Assembly: GCA_017304675.1 (NCBI GenBank)
Contig: JAFKLS010000016.1
Coordinates: 310,001 to 374,000, forward strand
Length of the DNA: 64,000 nt
Direction of reading: 5' to 3'
Source of the DNA: Sphingobacteriia bacterium
Lineage (GTDB): Bacteria > Bacteroidota > Bacteroidia > Chitinophagales > Chitinophagaceae
Numbering within the stretch: position 1 is the stretch's first letter; each line of letters opens with the position of its first letter. This document shows, in pieces, positions 16,891 through 24,230 of this stretch. The position numbers and the translations under genes were made by a program. Below the pieces are notes generated by a model. That model had not been told where the DNA came from and searched no databases. It saw only the letters and a program-made list of their open reading frames with translations.

Positions 16891-17625
16891 ATGTTTCCCT
16901 TTATCAGGTCAAAAAAAATAACACCCGATTTCTCTTTTTTAGGCACCGATATGCACAACCACTTTTTGCCGGGTTTAGATGATGGTGTTAAAACAATGGA
17001 AGAAACGTTAACCTTCTTTAAAAAAATGAAAGCAATGGGGTACCATCAGTTTTATTGTACACCCCATATTATTGAAGGGATGTACCCTAATACGCCGGAA
17101 AATATTAATAACACCCTGCAATTAGTAAATGAGCGGGTAAAATACGAGGGTATAGAAGTGCAGGTAAAGGCTGCTGCCGAATATATGGCCGATCACGATT
17201 TTGAACAACTGCTAAAAGAAAACAGGCCTTTATTAACCTTTGGTGGAAACTATGTGTTGATTGAAATGTCTTATGTAGCCCCATCCAGTTTTATTGACAC
17301 TGCAATTTTTCAACTAAAGCTTAAAGGCTTGCAACCGGTACTCGCTCATCCGGAACGTTACGGTTACCTTCACCATAGTTTTAACCATTATGTAAATTAT
17401 TTAGACAGGGGCTGCCTTTTACAACTCAACCTATTGTCAATTACAGGTTATTATGGCCCTCAGATTAAAAAAATAGCAGAAAAACTATTAAGAGAGGATA
17501 TGATCAGTTTTTTGGGAACAGACATACATCACCAAAATCATCTAGACGGCCTACAGGCATTAGGCCAAAATACCTCTATTATGTCATTGCTCAAACAAAA
17601 ACGTTTTTTGAACAATACCCTGTGA
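16891..17625 (+). CDS. CpsB/CapC-type tyrosine-protein phosphatase (PHP domain)
   Basis: A 244-aa PHP-superfamily phosphoesterase. Metal-binding motifs appear in order: DMHNHFLPGLDDG (about 24-36), YCTPHI (about 55-60), AAEY (about 93), LAHPERY (about 155) and GTDIHHQNH (about 211). The CpsB/YwqE family dephosphorylates the tyrosine kinases that control capsule export and chain length. No such kinase is encoded in this window. It is the last gene of the UpxY-led polysaccharide group. Confidence 0.87.
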   Translation: MFPFIRSKKITPDFSFLGTDMHNHFLPGLDDGVKTMEETLTFFKKMKAMGYHQFYCTPHIIEGMYPNTPENINNTLQLVNERVKYEGIEVQVKAAAEYMADHDFEQLLKENRPLLTFGGNYVLIEMSYVAPSSFIDTAIFQLKLKGLQPVLAHPERYGYLHHSFNHYVNYLDRGCLLQLNLLSITGYYGPQIKKIAEKLLREDMISFLGTDIHHQNHLDGLQALGQNTSIMSLLKQKRFLNNTL

Positions 17626-17711
17626 GCCTCCTTTTTATTTTATGCTTCCGCAAACAGGAAGGCTTAAAAATTTAATTTGAATTTTTTTACAGTAAAATCA
17701 GCTTTTCCCCT

Positions 17712-17719
17712 TACCTTTG
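17712..17719 (+). promoter_or_regulatory. -7 box (TACCTTTG) upstream of rpsO
   Basis: TACCTTTG matches TAnnTTTG and lies 51 bases before the rpsO ATG, leaving a leader of about 45 bases, which is a normal spacing. Confidence 0.6.
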
Positions 17720-17770
17720 CCGCCACATTTAGAAGAAGAAATTTTTGGATGGTTTTAAAAAGAAATTGAG

Positions 17771-18040
17771 ATGCCAATAACAAAAGAAAAAAAAGCGAGC
17801 ATTTTTGCAGAATTTGGTGGTAAAACCACCAACACTGGTTCAATTGAAGGCCAAATTGCTTTGTTAACTGAACGTATTGCACACATTAGCAATCACTTAC
17901 AAAGCAATAAGAAAGACTTTTCTACACACAGAGGGTTAATGCAATTAGTAGGTCAGCGTAAGCGCTTATTAACCTATTTGCAAAAGCACAACTTAAACGG
18001 TTACCGTGCTTTGATTGAAAAATTAGGTATCAGAAAATAA
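17771..18040 (+). CDS. rpsO: 30S ribosomal protein S15
   Basis: An 89-aa protein that binds 16S rRNA early in assembly of the small subunit platform and contributes a bridge to the 50S subunit. Landmarks are the GSIEGQIALLTERIAHISNHL helix (in two parts) and the conserved HKKDFSTHRGL-like segment, here NKKDFSTHRGLMQLV, followed by QRKRLLTYLQ. Length is exactly typical. It is followed by pnp, the widespread rpsO-pnp order. Confidence 0.98.
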   Translation: MPITKEKKASIFAEFGGKTTNTGSIEGQIALLTERIAHISNHLQSNKKDFSTHRGLMQLVGQRKRLLTYLQKHNLNGYRALIEKLGIRK

Positions 18041-18129
18041 GGATTTGTTTTTCCCCGTCAAGATACTTGGGGAGAAAGGAATTGAACTGATAGTTGATTT
18101 TGAACAATTCAAAGCAACTTACATAGCTT

Positions 18130-18169
18130 ATTCCCAACTTCCTGAAAGATGTTGGGAATATTTTATTTG
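18130..18169 (+). terminator. Hairpin between rpsO and pnp
   Basis: ATTCCCAAC (18130-18138) pairs with GTTGGGAAT (18151-18159), loop of 12, followed by ATTTTATTT. It could end or attenuate rpsO transcripts, or be an RNase III processing site as in the Escherichia coli rpsO-pnp leader; sequence alone cannot decide. It ends about 35 bp before the pnp start. Confidence 0.6.
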
Positions 18170-18202
18170 TAAACGTGCTTTAACCCATTAATCAATTGAA
18201 TT

Positions 18203-20377
18203 ATGTTATCACAACCTATACAAGTTAGTTTTAAGCTCCCTAACGGAGAAGAAATATTTATAGAAACGGGAAAGTTGGCCCGGCAGGCAGATGGAGCTGT
18301 AACTGTTCGCCAGGGAAATACTATTATTTTGGCCACGGTTGTTGCCAATAAAGAACCAAAAGACGGCCAGTCTTTCTTTCCATTAACAGTGGATTATCAG
18401 GAAAAATTTGCTTCCGCCGGCCGTATACCGGGATCTTTCTTCAAAAGAGAAGGCAGATTGAGTGATTATGAAGTATTGATCAGTCGTTTAATCGACAGAG
18501 CCCTTCGTCCATTATTCCCGGAAGATTATTTATGCGATGTTCAGGTATTGGTTACACTTATTTCTTCAGATAAAGAAGTCATGCCAGATGCCCTGGCCTG
18601 TTTGGCTGCATCTGCAGCTTTAGCTGTTTCCGATATTCCTGTTAAAGAAATCATTTCAGAAGTTCGTGTAGCACGTGTTGATGGCAATTTAGTTGTGAAT
18701 CCCTCACGTACTCAATTAGCCAATGCCGATATGGATTTCATTATCGGTGCAACTGAAAAGAACCTGATGATGGTGGAAGGTGAAAGCCAGGAGTGCAGTG
18801 AAGAAGATTTGGTTCAGGCTTTACAGGTTGCTCACGATGCAATTCGCGTTCAAATTAAAGCACAACAAGAATTAAGGGATAAAAAAGGCATTACCGCTAA
18901 AAGAGATTATACAAAACCTGCACAGGATGAAGAATTGAAGAAGAAAGTAGAGGATTTCTGCAAAGATAAAATGTATCAGATCTCAAAAAGTGCCAGCAGT
19001 AAAGATCAACGCGGAGAGGCATTCGGCATTTTAAAAGATGAATTGATTACAAGCCTTGGTGAAGAAGTAGAAGACAAAACAAAATCTCTTGCAAAGAAAT
19101 ATTTTGATGATCTGCAATGGGAAGTTGTTCGTAACATGATTTTGGACGATCGTATAAGATTGGATGGAAGACAATTAGATCAGGTTCGTCCTTTAGCAAT
19201 GGAAACAGATATTCTTCCAACCCCACATGGCTCTGCACTATTCACAAGAGGCGAAACCCAATCATTAACGACTGTTACCCTTGGAACACCATTAGATGAA
19301 TTGTTGATTGAAAGCGCAGCTTCATCGGATTACAGCAAATTCATCCTTCATTATAATTTTCCTCCCTTCTCAACGGGTGAAGTTAAGCCGATGAGAGGTC
19401 CGGGTAGAAGAGAAGTTGGCCATGGTAATTTGGCCATGCGTTCCTTAAAACAAATGATGCCCGGAAACGATTATGCGTATACGGTACGTATCGTGAGTGA
19501 TATTTTGGAATCGAACGGTTCTTCTTCAATGGCAACGGTTTGTGCCGGTTCCTTAGCGTTAATGGATGCCGGGGTTCCTTTTCCAAAACACGTAAGTGGT
19601 GTGGCTATGGGATTAATTACCCGTTCTTCAGATAACAAATACGCAATTCTTACAGATATTTTGGGAGATGAAGATCATTTAGGTGATATGGATTTTAAAG
19701 TTACCGGAACAAAAGAAGGTATCTGCGGTGTGCAAATGGATATTAAAATTGATGGCTTAAGCATGGAAGTGATGCGTGAAGCACTGGAACAAGCAAGAAA
19801 AGGACGTTTGCATATTTTGGATGCAATGTATGAATGTGTTCCTGCTGCAAGACCTGAAGTGAAACCACATACACCAAGAATGGAGAAATTGATCATCGAT
19901 AAAGAATTCATCGGTGCTGTTATCGGGCCACAAGGAAAAGTGATACAGGAAATTCAAAGAGAAACAGGAACCACTATTAATATTGAAGAAGTAGGCAATT
20001 ACGGAGAAGTAAGCATTTTCTCTCCTGCAAAAGAAGGATTGGAAAAAGCATTGGCATGGGTGAAAGGATTGGTTGCCGTTCCGGAAGTGGGTGCCGTTTA
20101 TGAGGCAACTGTAAAAGGAATTAAAGAGTTTGGTGCTTTTGTTGAATTCCTGCCAAAGAAAGAAGGCTTATTACATATTAGTGAAATCAGCTGGAAACGT
20201 TTGGAAACAATGGATGGCGTTTTTAAAGAAGGAGATAAAGTGAAAGTGAAACTGATTGGTATAGATCATAAAACCGGTAAGTTTAAATTAAGCAGGAAAG
20301 CGTTGATGCCAAGACCGGAGAAACCACAGTCTCAGCCAACCGAAAGACCTGCTGAAGGAGCTGCTCCAACAGAATAA
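18203..20377 (+). CDS. pnp: Polyribonucleotide nucleotidyltransferase (PNPase)
   Basis: A 724-aa 3'-to-5' exoribonuclease that uses phosphate and releases nucleoside diphosphates; a main mRNA decay enzyme, trimeric. Domains in order: first RNase PH-like (about 15-145, FFPLTVDYQEKFASAGRIPGS), helical linker (about 155-300), second RNase PH-like (about 305-545, with FTRGETQSL and RREVGHGNLA), KH (about 553-612, IGPQGKVIQEIQ) and S1 (about 620-695, FGAFVEFLPKKEGLLHISEIS in two parts). A Pro/Glu-rich tail follows. It lies 162 bp downstream of rpsO. Confidence 0.98.
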   Translation: MLSQPIQVSFKLPNGEEIFIETGKLARQADGAVTVRQGNTIILATVVANKEPKDGQSFFPLTVDYQEKFASAGRIPGSFFKREGRLSDYEVLISRLIDRALRPLFPEDYLCDVQVLVTLISSDKEVMPDALACLAASAALAVSDIPVKEIISEVRVARVDGNLVVNPSRTQLANADMDFIIGATEKNLMMVEGESQECSEEDLVQALQVAHDAIRVQIKAQQELRDKKGITAKRDYTKPAQDEELKKKVEDFCKDKMYQISKSASSKDQRGEAFGILKDELITSLGEEVEDKTKSLAKKYFDDLQWEVVRNMILDDRIRLDGRQLDQVRPLAMETDILPTPHGSALFTRGETQSLTTVTLGTPLDELLIESAASSDYSKFILHYNFPPFSTGEVKPMRGPGRREVGHGNLAMRSLKQMMPGNDYAYTVRIVSDILESNGSSSMATVCAGSLALMDAGVPFPKHVSGVAMGLITRSSDNKYAILTDILGDEDHLGDMDFKVTGTKEGICGVQMDIKIDGLSMEVMREALEQARKGRLHILDAMYECVPAARPEVKPHTPRMEKLIIDKEFIGAVIGPQGKVIQEIQRETGTTINIEEVGNYGEVSIFSPAKEGLEKALAWVKGLVAVPEVGAVYEATVKGIKEFGAFVEFLPKKEGLLHISEISWKRLETMDGVFKEGDKVKVKLIGIDHKTGKFKLSRKALMPRPEKPQSQPTERPAEGAAPTE

Positions 20378-20392
20378 TTAAAAATCAAAATA

Positions 20393-20421
20393 AAGCCTCC
20401 TGTAAAGGGGGCTTCTTTTTT
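20393..20421 (+). terminator. Terminator of pnp abutting the prmA start
   Basis: AAGCCTCC (20393-20400) pairs with GGGGGCTT (20407-20414), followed by C and six T to 20421. The prmA ATG begins at the very next base. Confidence 0.85.
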
Positions 20422-21237
20422 ATGCAATACATTCAAATAAATATTTCTACAAATAATATTTCATCTGATGAATTGATCGCTTATTTATCGGATATGGGTT
20501 TTGATGGTTTCGAAGAATTGGAAAATGAAATTGCCGCCTTCATTCAAAAAGATAATTTTAATGAATCGGCATTCAGCACATTTATTCAGCAATATCAACT
20601 TTCATCTACCCAAAATATTATTGAAGAACAGAATTGGAATGCAGTTTGGGAATCTAATTTTCAGCCGATAACTGTAGACGATTTTGTGGGGGTGAGGGCT
20701 AATTTTCATGAACCTATTCTGAATGTAGAGCATGAGATTGTCATCACTCCTAAAATGAGTTTTGGAACAGGACATCATGCCACCACGTATATGATGATGC
20801 AATTGATGAACAATATTGATTTTTCAGGCAAAGCCGTGGCAGATTTTGGTACGGGAACCGGCCTTTTAGCAATATTGTCTGAGAAATTAGGCGCGGCATC
20901 CGTTCTCGCTACCGATAACGACGACTGGTGTATTGAAAATGCTACGGAGAACGGTACAATAAATGCCTGCAAGAATATCCAGGTGAAAAAAGTAACTGAT
21001 TTTAATGAGAGGATAAAATTTGATGTGGTACTTGCCAATATTAACAAGAACATTATTCTTGATAACTCTCTATATCTTATAGAGAATACAAAAAATAATG
21101 GAATTTTATTGTTGAGTGGATTATTGCAAGAAGATGAAAATGAGATACTTAATATTTTTAAACAACATAATTTCAACCATATAAAAACGCTTTACTCTAA
21201 GCAATGGATTGCTATTTGGCTAAATAAACAGCAGTAA
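20422..21237 (+). CDS. prmA: Ribosomal protein L11 methyltransferase
   Basis: A 271-aa SAM-dependent methyltransferase that trimethylates ribosomal protein L11. The N-terminal substrate-binding part begins MQYIQINIS and has DMGFDGFEELEN; the catalytic part has FGTGHHATT, the SAM motif VADFGTGTGLLAIL (about 139-152), ATDNDDWCIENA and VVLANINKNI. The family's usual N-terminus aligns with this ATG, although it lies directly on the T tract of the pnp terminator. It therefore depends on readthrough or on a promoter inside the pnp 3' end. Confidence 0.94.
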   Translation: MQYIQINISTNNISSDELIAYLSDMGFDGFEELENEIAAFIQKDNFNESAFSTFIQQYQLSSTQNIIEEQNWNAVWESNFQPITVDDFVGVRANFHEPILNVEHEIVITPKMSFGTGHHATTYMMMQLMNNIDFSGKAVADFGTGTGLLAILSEKLGAASVLATDNDDWCIENATENGTINACKNIQVKKVTDFNERIKFDVVLANINKNIILDNSLYLIENTKNNGILLLSGLLQEDENEILNIFKQHNFNHIKTLYSKQWIAIWLNKQQ

Positions 21238-21275
21238 TTTAACGTTAAGAAATTATGAATTTAGTGCTATTTGGC

Positions 21276-21283
21276 TATCTTTG
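21276..21283 (+). promoter_or_regulatory. -7 box (TATCTTTG) upstream of plsY
   Basis: TATCTTTG fits TAnnTTTG and lies 26 bases before the plsY ATG at 21310. Confidence 0.55.
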
Positions 21284-21309
21284 ACCTTCCCAACTTTAAC
21301 TGAACCCCA

Positions 21310-21960
21310 ATGAATGAAGTAATCTTAATTGTTACTGCATATTTAATTGGTTCTATTCCAACGGCGGTATGGATAAGCAAAGCTTTTTTTGGAATAGACA
21401 TCAGAGATTACGGCAGTGGAAATGCCGGTGCAACCAATACTTACCGTGTTTTAGGTAAAAAGTGGGGCACTATTGTAATGGCTGTTGATCTTTTGAAAGG
21501 ATTTATTGCTACTTCTTTATACGTTATCATACCACATTACCTGGCCAACGAATTACACAGAACCAATTTTATGATTGGCCTTGGACTGGCTGCTGTAGTG
21601 GGCCATATTTTTCCAATATGGGCAGGCTTCAGGGGCGGTAAAGGCGTGGCTACTCTTTTAGGAATGGCTTTAGCCATTCAACCAATTGTTGCCGCTTGTT
21701 GTATTGCTGTGTTTTTATTGGTATTATACCTTACAAGATTTGTTTCGTTAAGTTCAATGCTGGCCGGCATTGCTTTCATGGTATTTATTCTCTTCATCTT
21801 TAACGAACAGGAAACCTTATACCGTATTTTTGCTGTATTGGTAGCGTTAATGGTAGTATTAACCCATCAGAAAAATATAGGCAGAATTCTTAAAGGCACA
21901 GAAAGTAAAGTGCCCATCTTAAAATACCGCGACAGGCGCCGTCAGAGAAGGCGTAGTTAA
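21310..21960 (+). CDS. plsY: Acyl-phosphate:glycerol-3-phosphate acyltransferase
   Basis: A 216-aa integral membrane enzyme that moves an acyl group from acyl-phosphate to glycerol 3-phosphate, the first step of phospholipid synthesis in most bacteria. Conserved motifs are GSIPTAVWISKAFFGIDIRDYGSGNAGATNTYR (in parts; the SGNxGATN motif binds acyl-phosphate or G3P), KG in VDLLKGF, GHIFPIW, and FRGGKGVAT. A basic C-terminal tail, RDRRRQRRRS, is cytosolic. Length is typical. The acyl-phosphate partner gene plsX is not in the window. Confidence 0.96.
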   Translation: MNEVILIVTAYLIGSIPTAVWISKAFFGIDIRDYGSGNAGATNTYRVLGKKWGTIVMAVDLLKGFIATSLYVIIPHYLANELHRTNFMIGLGLAAVVGHIFPIWAGFRGGKGVATLLGMALAIQPIVAACCIAVFLLVLYLTRFVSLSSMLAGIAFMVFILFIFNEQETLYRIFAVLVALMVVLTHQKNIGRILKGTESKVPILKYRDRRRQRRRS

Positions 21961-22018
21961 ACACATTACATTCTTATTATTTGTTCTCTAAGATTCTTTT
22001 ATTGCTAAATTTTATTCT

Positions 22019-22825
22019 ATGCAAAAACTGGGAATAGTATTATTGATTATCCTATGTGCTTTATGTGGCGGTTGCCACCGTAATGCCATTACGGGGCGTA
22101 GCCAGCTAACACTGGTTTCTGAAAACGAAATGCAATCGCTGGCGTTAACCCAGTATAAAGATTTTTTAACGGCCAATAAAGTAGTGGCCGGTGCAAATAA
22201 AGATGCCGAAATGGTAAAGCGTGTGGGTAACAGAATTGCTTCGGCCATTACGAAATATTATTCAGACCTGGGAATGCCCGATGCCTTGAAAGGCTATAAC
22301 TGGGAATTTAATGTAGTTGAATCGAAAGAAGTAAACGCGTGGTGTATGCCTGGCGGCAAAGTAGTAGTGTATACAGGAATATTGCCCATTACCCAGAATG
22401 AAAATGCATTGGCCATTGTTTTAGGGCACGAAATCACCCATGCTGTTGTAGGACACGGAAGGGAAAGAATGAGCCAGCAACTTCTGGCACAGGGCCTAGG
22501 TGTTGCCGGCAATATGGCATTGAGCAATAATCCTCAAACAGTTAATATTTTCAATCAACTATACGCACCCACAGCACAGGTAGGTGTTCTGTTGCCTAAT
22601 TCAAGAAAACAGGAAACTGAAGCCGACCATTATGGATTGATCTTTGCGGCCATTGCAGGTTATAATCCAACAGAGGCTATTGCATTTTGGAAGCGGATGG
22701 CGGCATTGGGTGGTCAAAAACCCCCTGTATGGCTTAGCGATCATCCGGCAGATGAAAAGCGCATTGATGACCTGGAAAAGCTCATGCCCGAGGCACTTAA
22801 ATATTATCAAAAAACGCTTCATTAA
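22019..22825 (+). CDS. M48 family metalloprotease, lipoprotein
   Basis: A 268-aa envelope zinc protease of the BepA/LoiP type. The N-terminus is a lipoprotein signal (MQKLGIVLLIILCALCGGCH, Cys19 acylated), followed by NAITGRSQLTLVSENEM, typical of Bacteroidota members. The zinc motif GHEITH has its first His at residue 137, and the third ligand is in KQETEADHYGL (about 203-213). Related enzymes assist or degrade outer-membrane proteins. A Pro-containing C-terminal WLSDHPADEKRIDDL completes the family pattern. Confidence 0.92.
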   Translation: MQKLGIVLLIILCALCGGCHRNAITGRSQLTLVSENEMQSLALTQYKDFLTANKVVAGANKDAEMVKRVGNRIASAITKYYSDLGMPDALKGYNWEFNVVESKEVNAWCMPGGKVVVYTGILPITQNENALAIVLGHEITHAVVGHGRERMSQQLLAQGLGVAGNMALSNNPQTVNIFNQLYAPTAQVGVLLPNSRKQETEADHYGLIFAAIAGYNPTEAIAFWKRMAALGGQKPPVWLSDHPADEKRIDDLEKLMPEALKYYQKTLH

Positions 22826-22887
22826 TTTAACGGCAAGACTTATGGCGGAAATGATTGTTTTTTTAATAATTTTTGCCGTATTTTTTG

Positions 22888-22895
22888 TACCTTTG
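22888..22895 (+). promoter_or_regulatory. -7 box (TACCTTTG) upstream of the YdeI-like gene
   Basis: TACCTTTG fits TAnnTTTG, 35 bases before the ATG at 22931. Confidence 0.5.
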
Positions 22896-22930
22896 CTTCC
22901 CATTCACATAACCTGAAATTCTTTTTAGGC

Positions 22931-23593
22931 ATGTCCAATCAGACTTTGTTCGAAAAATTACAGTTGCAGGATGAGAAGAATTTATTAATTCAAGGACTTC
23001 CTTCCTCAATTGAAAAACAATTTGCTAAGTTGTCTTATGCAAAAAATGTTACCCCTTTATTAAAAACCAAAAAAATTGATTTTGCTTTGGTATTTGCCGT
23101 AAACCAAAATCAATTGGTGAATATTATGAAGGAGGTATTTGCTGCCTTGCATGATAAAAGTAAACTTTGGGTAGCTTACCCGAAACAGACCAGTAAAATT
23201 GTGAGCGACCTAAACCGCGACAGTAGTTGGGAAATACTTACCAACAATAATTTTGAAGGTGTTACATTGGTTGCTTTAGACCATGTGTGGAGTGCCATGC
23301 GTTTTCAGAAAACAGGGTGCACCAGAATTGTAGAAGAAATTTGTAGTGAAGAAACGGTTTTGGTTGAAGAAATTGCATTTGAAAAAAAATCGGTTACTGC
23401 ACCCGCCGAATTGGAAAAAGTGTTTACAAAACATCAGCATGTAAGAGAATTTTTCACGTCTCTTTCTTCGAGTAACCAGAACGAATATGTTACATGGATT
23501 CAGGGAGCAAAAAAAGAAGAAACCAGGAAAAGAAGGTTAGAAGCGGCTGTAGAAAAATTAATGGCTGGTAAAAAAACGCCACTAGAGAAATAA
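22931..23593 (+). CDS. YdeI/OmdA-like protein with DUF3052-like N-terminal domain
   Basis: A 220-aa cytosolic protein. The C-terminal 60 residues, with SSSNQNEYVTWIQGAKKEET and RRLEAAVEKLMAGKK, match the YdeI/OmpD-associated (OmdA) domain. The N-terminal part (about 1-150) has KLWVAYPKQTSK and FEGVTLVALDHVWSAMRF, a pattern of small uncharacterised bacterial proteins that deal with 'weakly acid' or DUF3052-type domains. Function is unknown. It is monocistronic, with its own promoter-like box and a strong terminator. Confidence 0.72.
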   Translation: MSNQTLFEKLQLQDEKNLLIQGLPSSIEKQFAKLSYAKNVTPLLKTKKIDFALVFAVNQNQLVNIMKEVFAALHDKSKLWVAYPKQTSKIVSDLNRDSSWEILTNNNFEGVTLVALDHVWSAMRFQKTGCTRIVEEICSEETVLVEEIAFEKKSVTAPAELEKVFTKHQHVREFFTSLSSSNQNEYVTWIQGAKKEETRKRRLEAAVEKLMAGKKTPLEK

Positions 23594-23598
23594 ATTTT

Positions 23599-23636
23599 AA
23601 AATCAAGGCTTTCAGAAACGAAAGCCTTGATTTTTT
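23599..23636. terminator. Terminator downstream of the YdeI-like gene
   Basis: AAAATCAAGGCTTTC (23599-23613) pairs perfectly over 14 bp with GAAAGCCTTGATTT (23620-23633), followed by more T. A strings on the other side would let it work in both directions. Confidence 0.9.
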
Positions 23637-23777
23637 AGTTGAGTGGGTACAATACATCAGAATCTACTATTGTTGTAAAAAAAGCAGGCAGTTAAAACTT
23701 GCCATAGATCATTTATACAGGTAATATAAAAGGTAGTTTTGCCGGTGTACTATTACTAAAAAAATATTGCAATTTTT

Positions 23778-24203
23778 ATGCTCAGGTTAACCAAAATTTT
23801 TTACTTTGAAACAGCTCATGCCATTTATGGATATGAAGGAAAATGTAAAAACATTCACGGCCATTCTTATAAACTGGAAGTAACGGTGGCCACCACTTCT
23901 TCCGGAGAGGATTATATACCGTCGCCTGGTTTTATAATCGATTTTAAAGACCTGAAACAAATTGTACGATCAACGATTGTTGATCATTTCGATCATAAAC
24001 TTATTTTATCTGAGCAATACCTGAAAGCAAACCCCGGTATTGAGAAACAGGACAGCCTAGTTATCTGGAATGTAGAGCCTACTGCAGAGAATATTTTAGT
24101 GTATATAAAAAAGCACATAGAAAAAGAACTTCCGGCAAATACAAACCTTGCTTGCCTTAGGTTGTATGAAACTGAAAGTTCTTATGCCGAATGGGTGAGT
24201 TAG
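23778..24203 (+). CDS. queD: 6-carboxy-5,6,7,8-tetrahydropterin synthase (QueD/PTPS family)
   Basis: A 141-aa enzyme of queuosine precursor (preQ0) synthesis, converting 7,8-dihydroneopterin triphosphate to 6-carboxytetrahydropterin. The zinc ligands lie in ETAHAI (His) and CKNIHGHSY (two His), with the catalytic Cys four residues before IHGH. DFKDLK and DHFDHK complete the active site, and LRLYETESSYAEW is the C-terminal signature with the pterin-anchoring Glu. Other queuosine genes are not in the window. A preQ1 riboswitch was looked for upstream and not seen. Confidence 0.93.
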   Translation: MLRLTKIFYFETAHAIYGYEGKCKNIHGHSYKLEVTVATTSSGEDYIPSPGFIIDFKDLKQIVRSTIVDHFDHKLILSEQYLKANPGIEKQDSLVIWNVEPTAENILVYIKKHIEKELPANTNLACLRLYETESSYAEWVS

Positions 24204-24230
24204 TAATGAGCGATGAATAAGGTTTCATTA

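Noticed and set aside
22843..22914. 24-aa hydrophobic frame after the M48 protease gene
   Set aside because: Too short, overlaps the promoter-like box of the next gene, and its hydrophobicity follows from a T-rich run.
23640..23777. preQ1 riboswitch before queD
   Set aside because: No matching stem-loop with A-rich tail was found.
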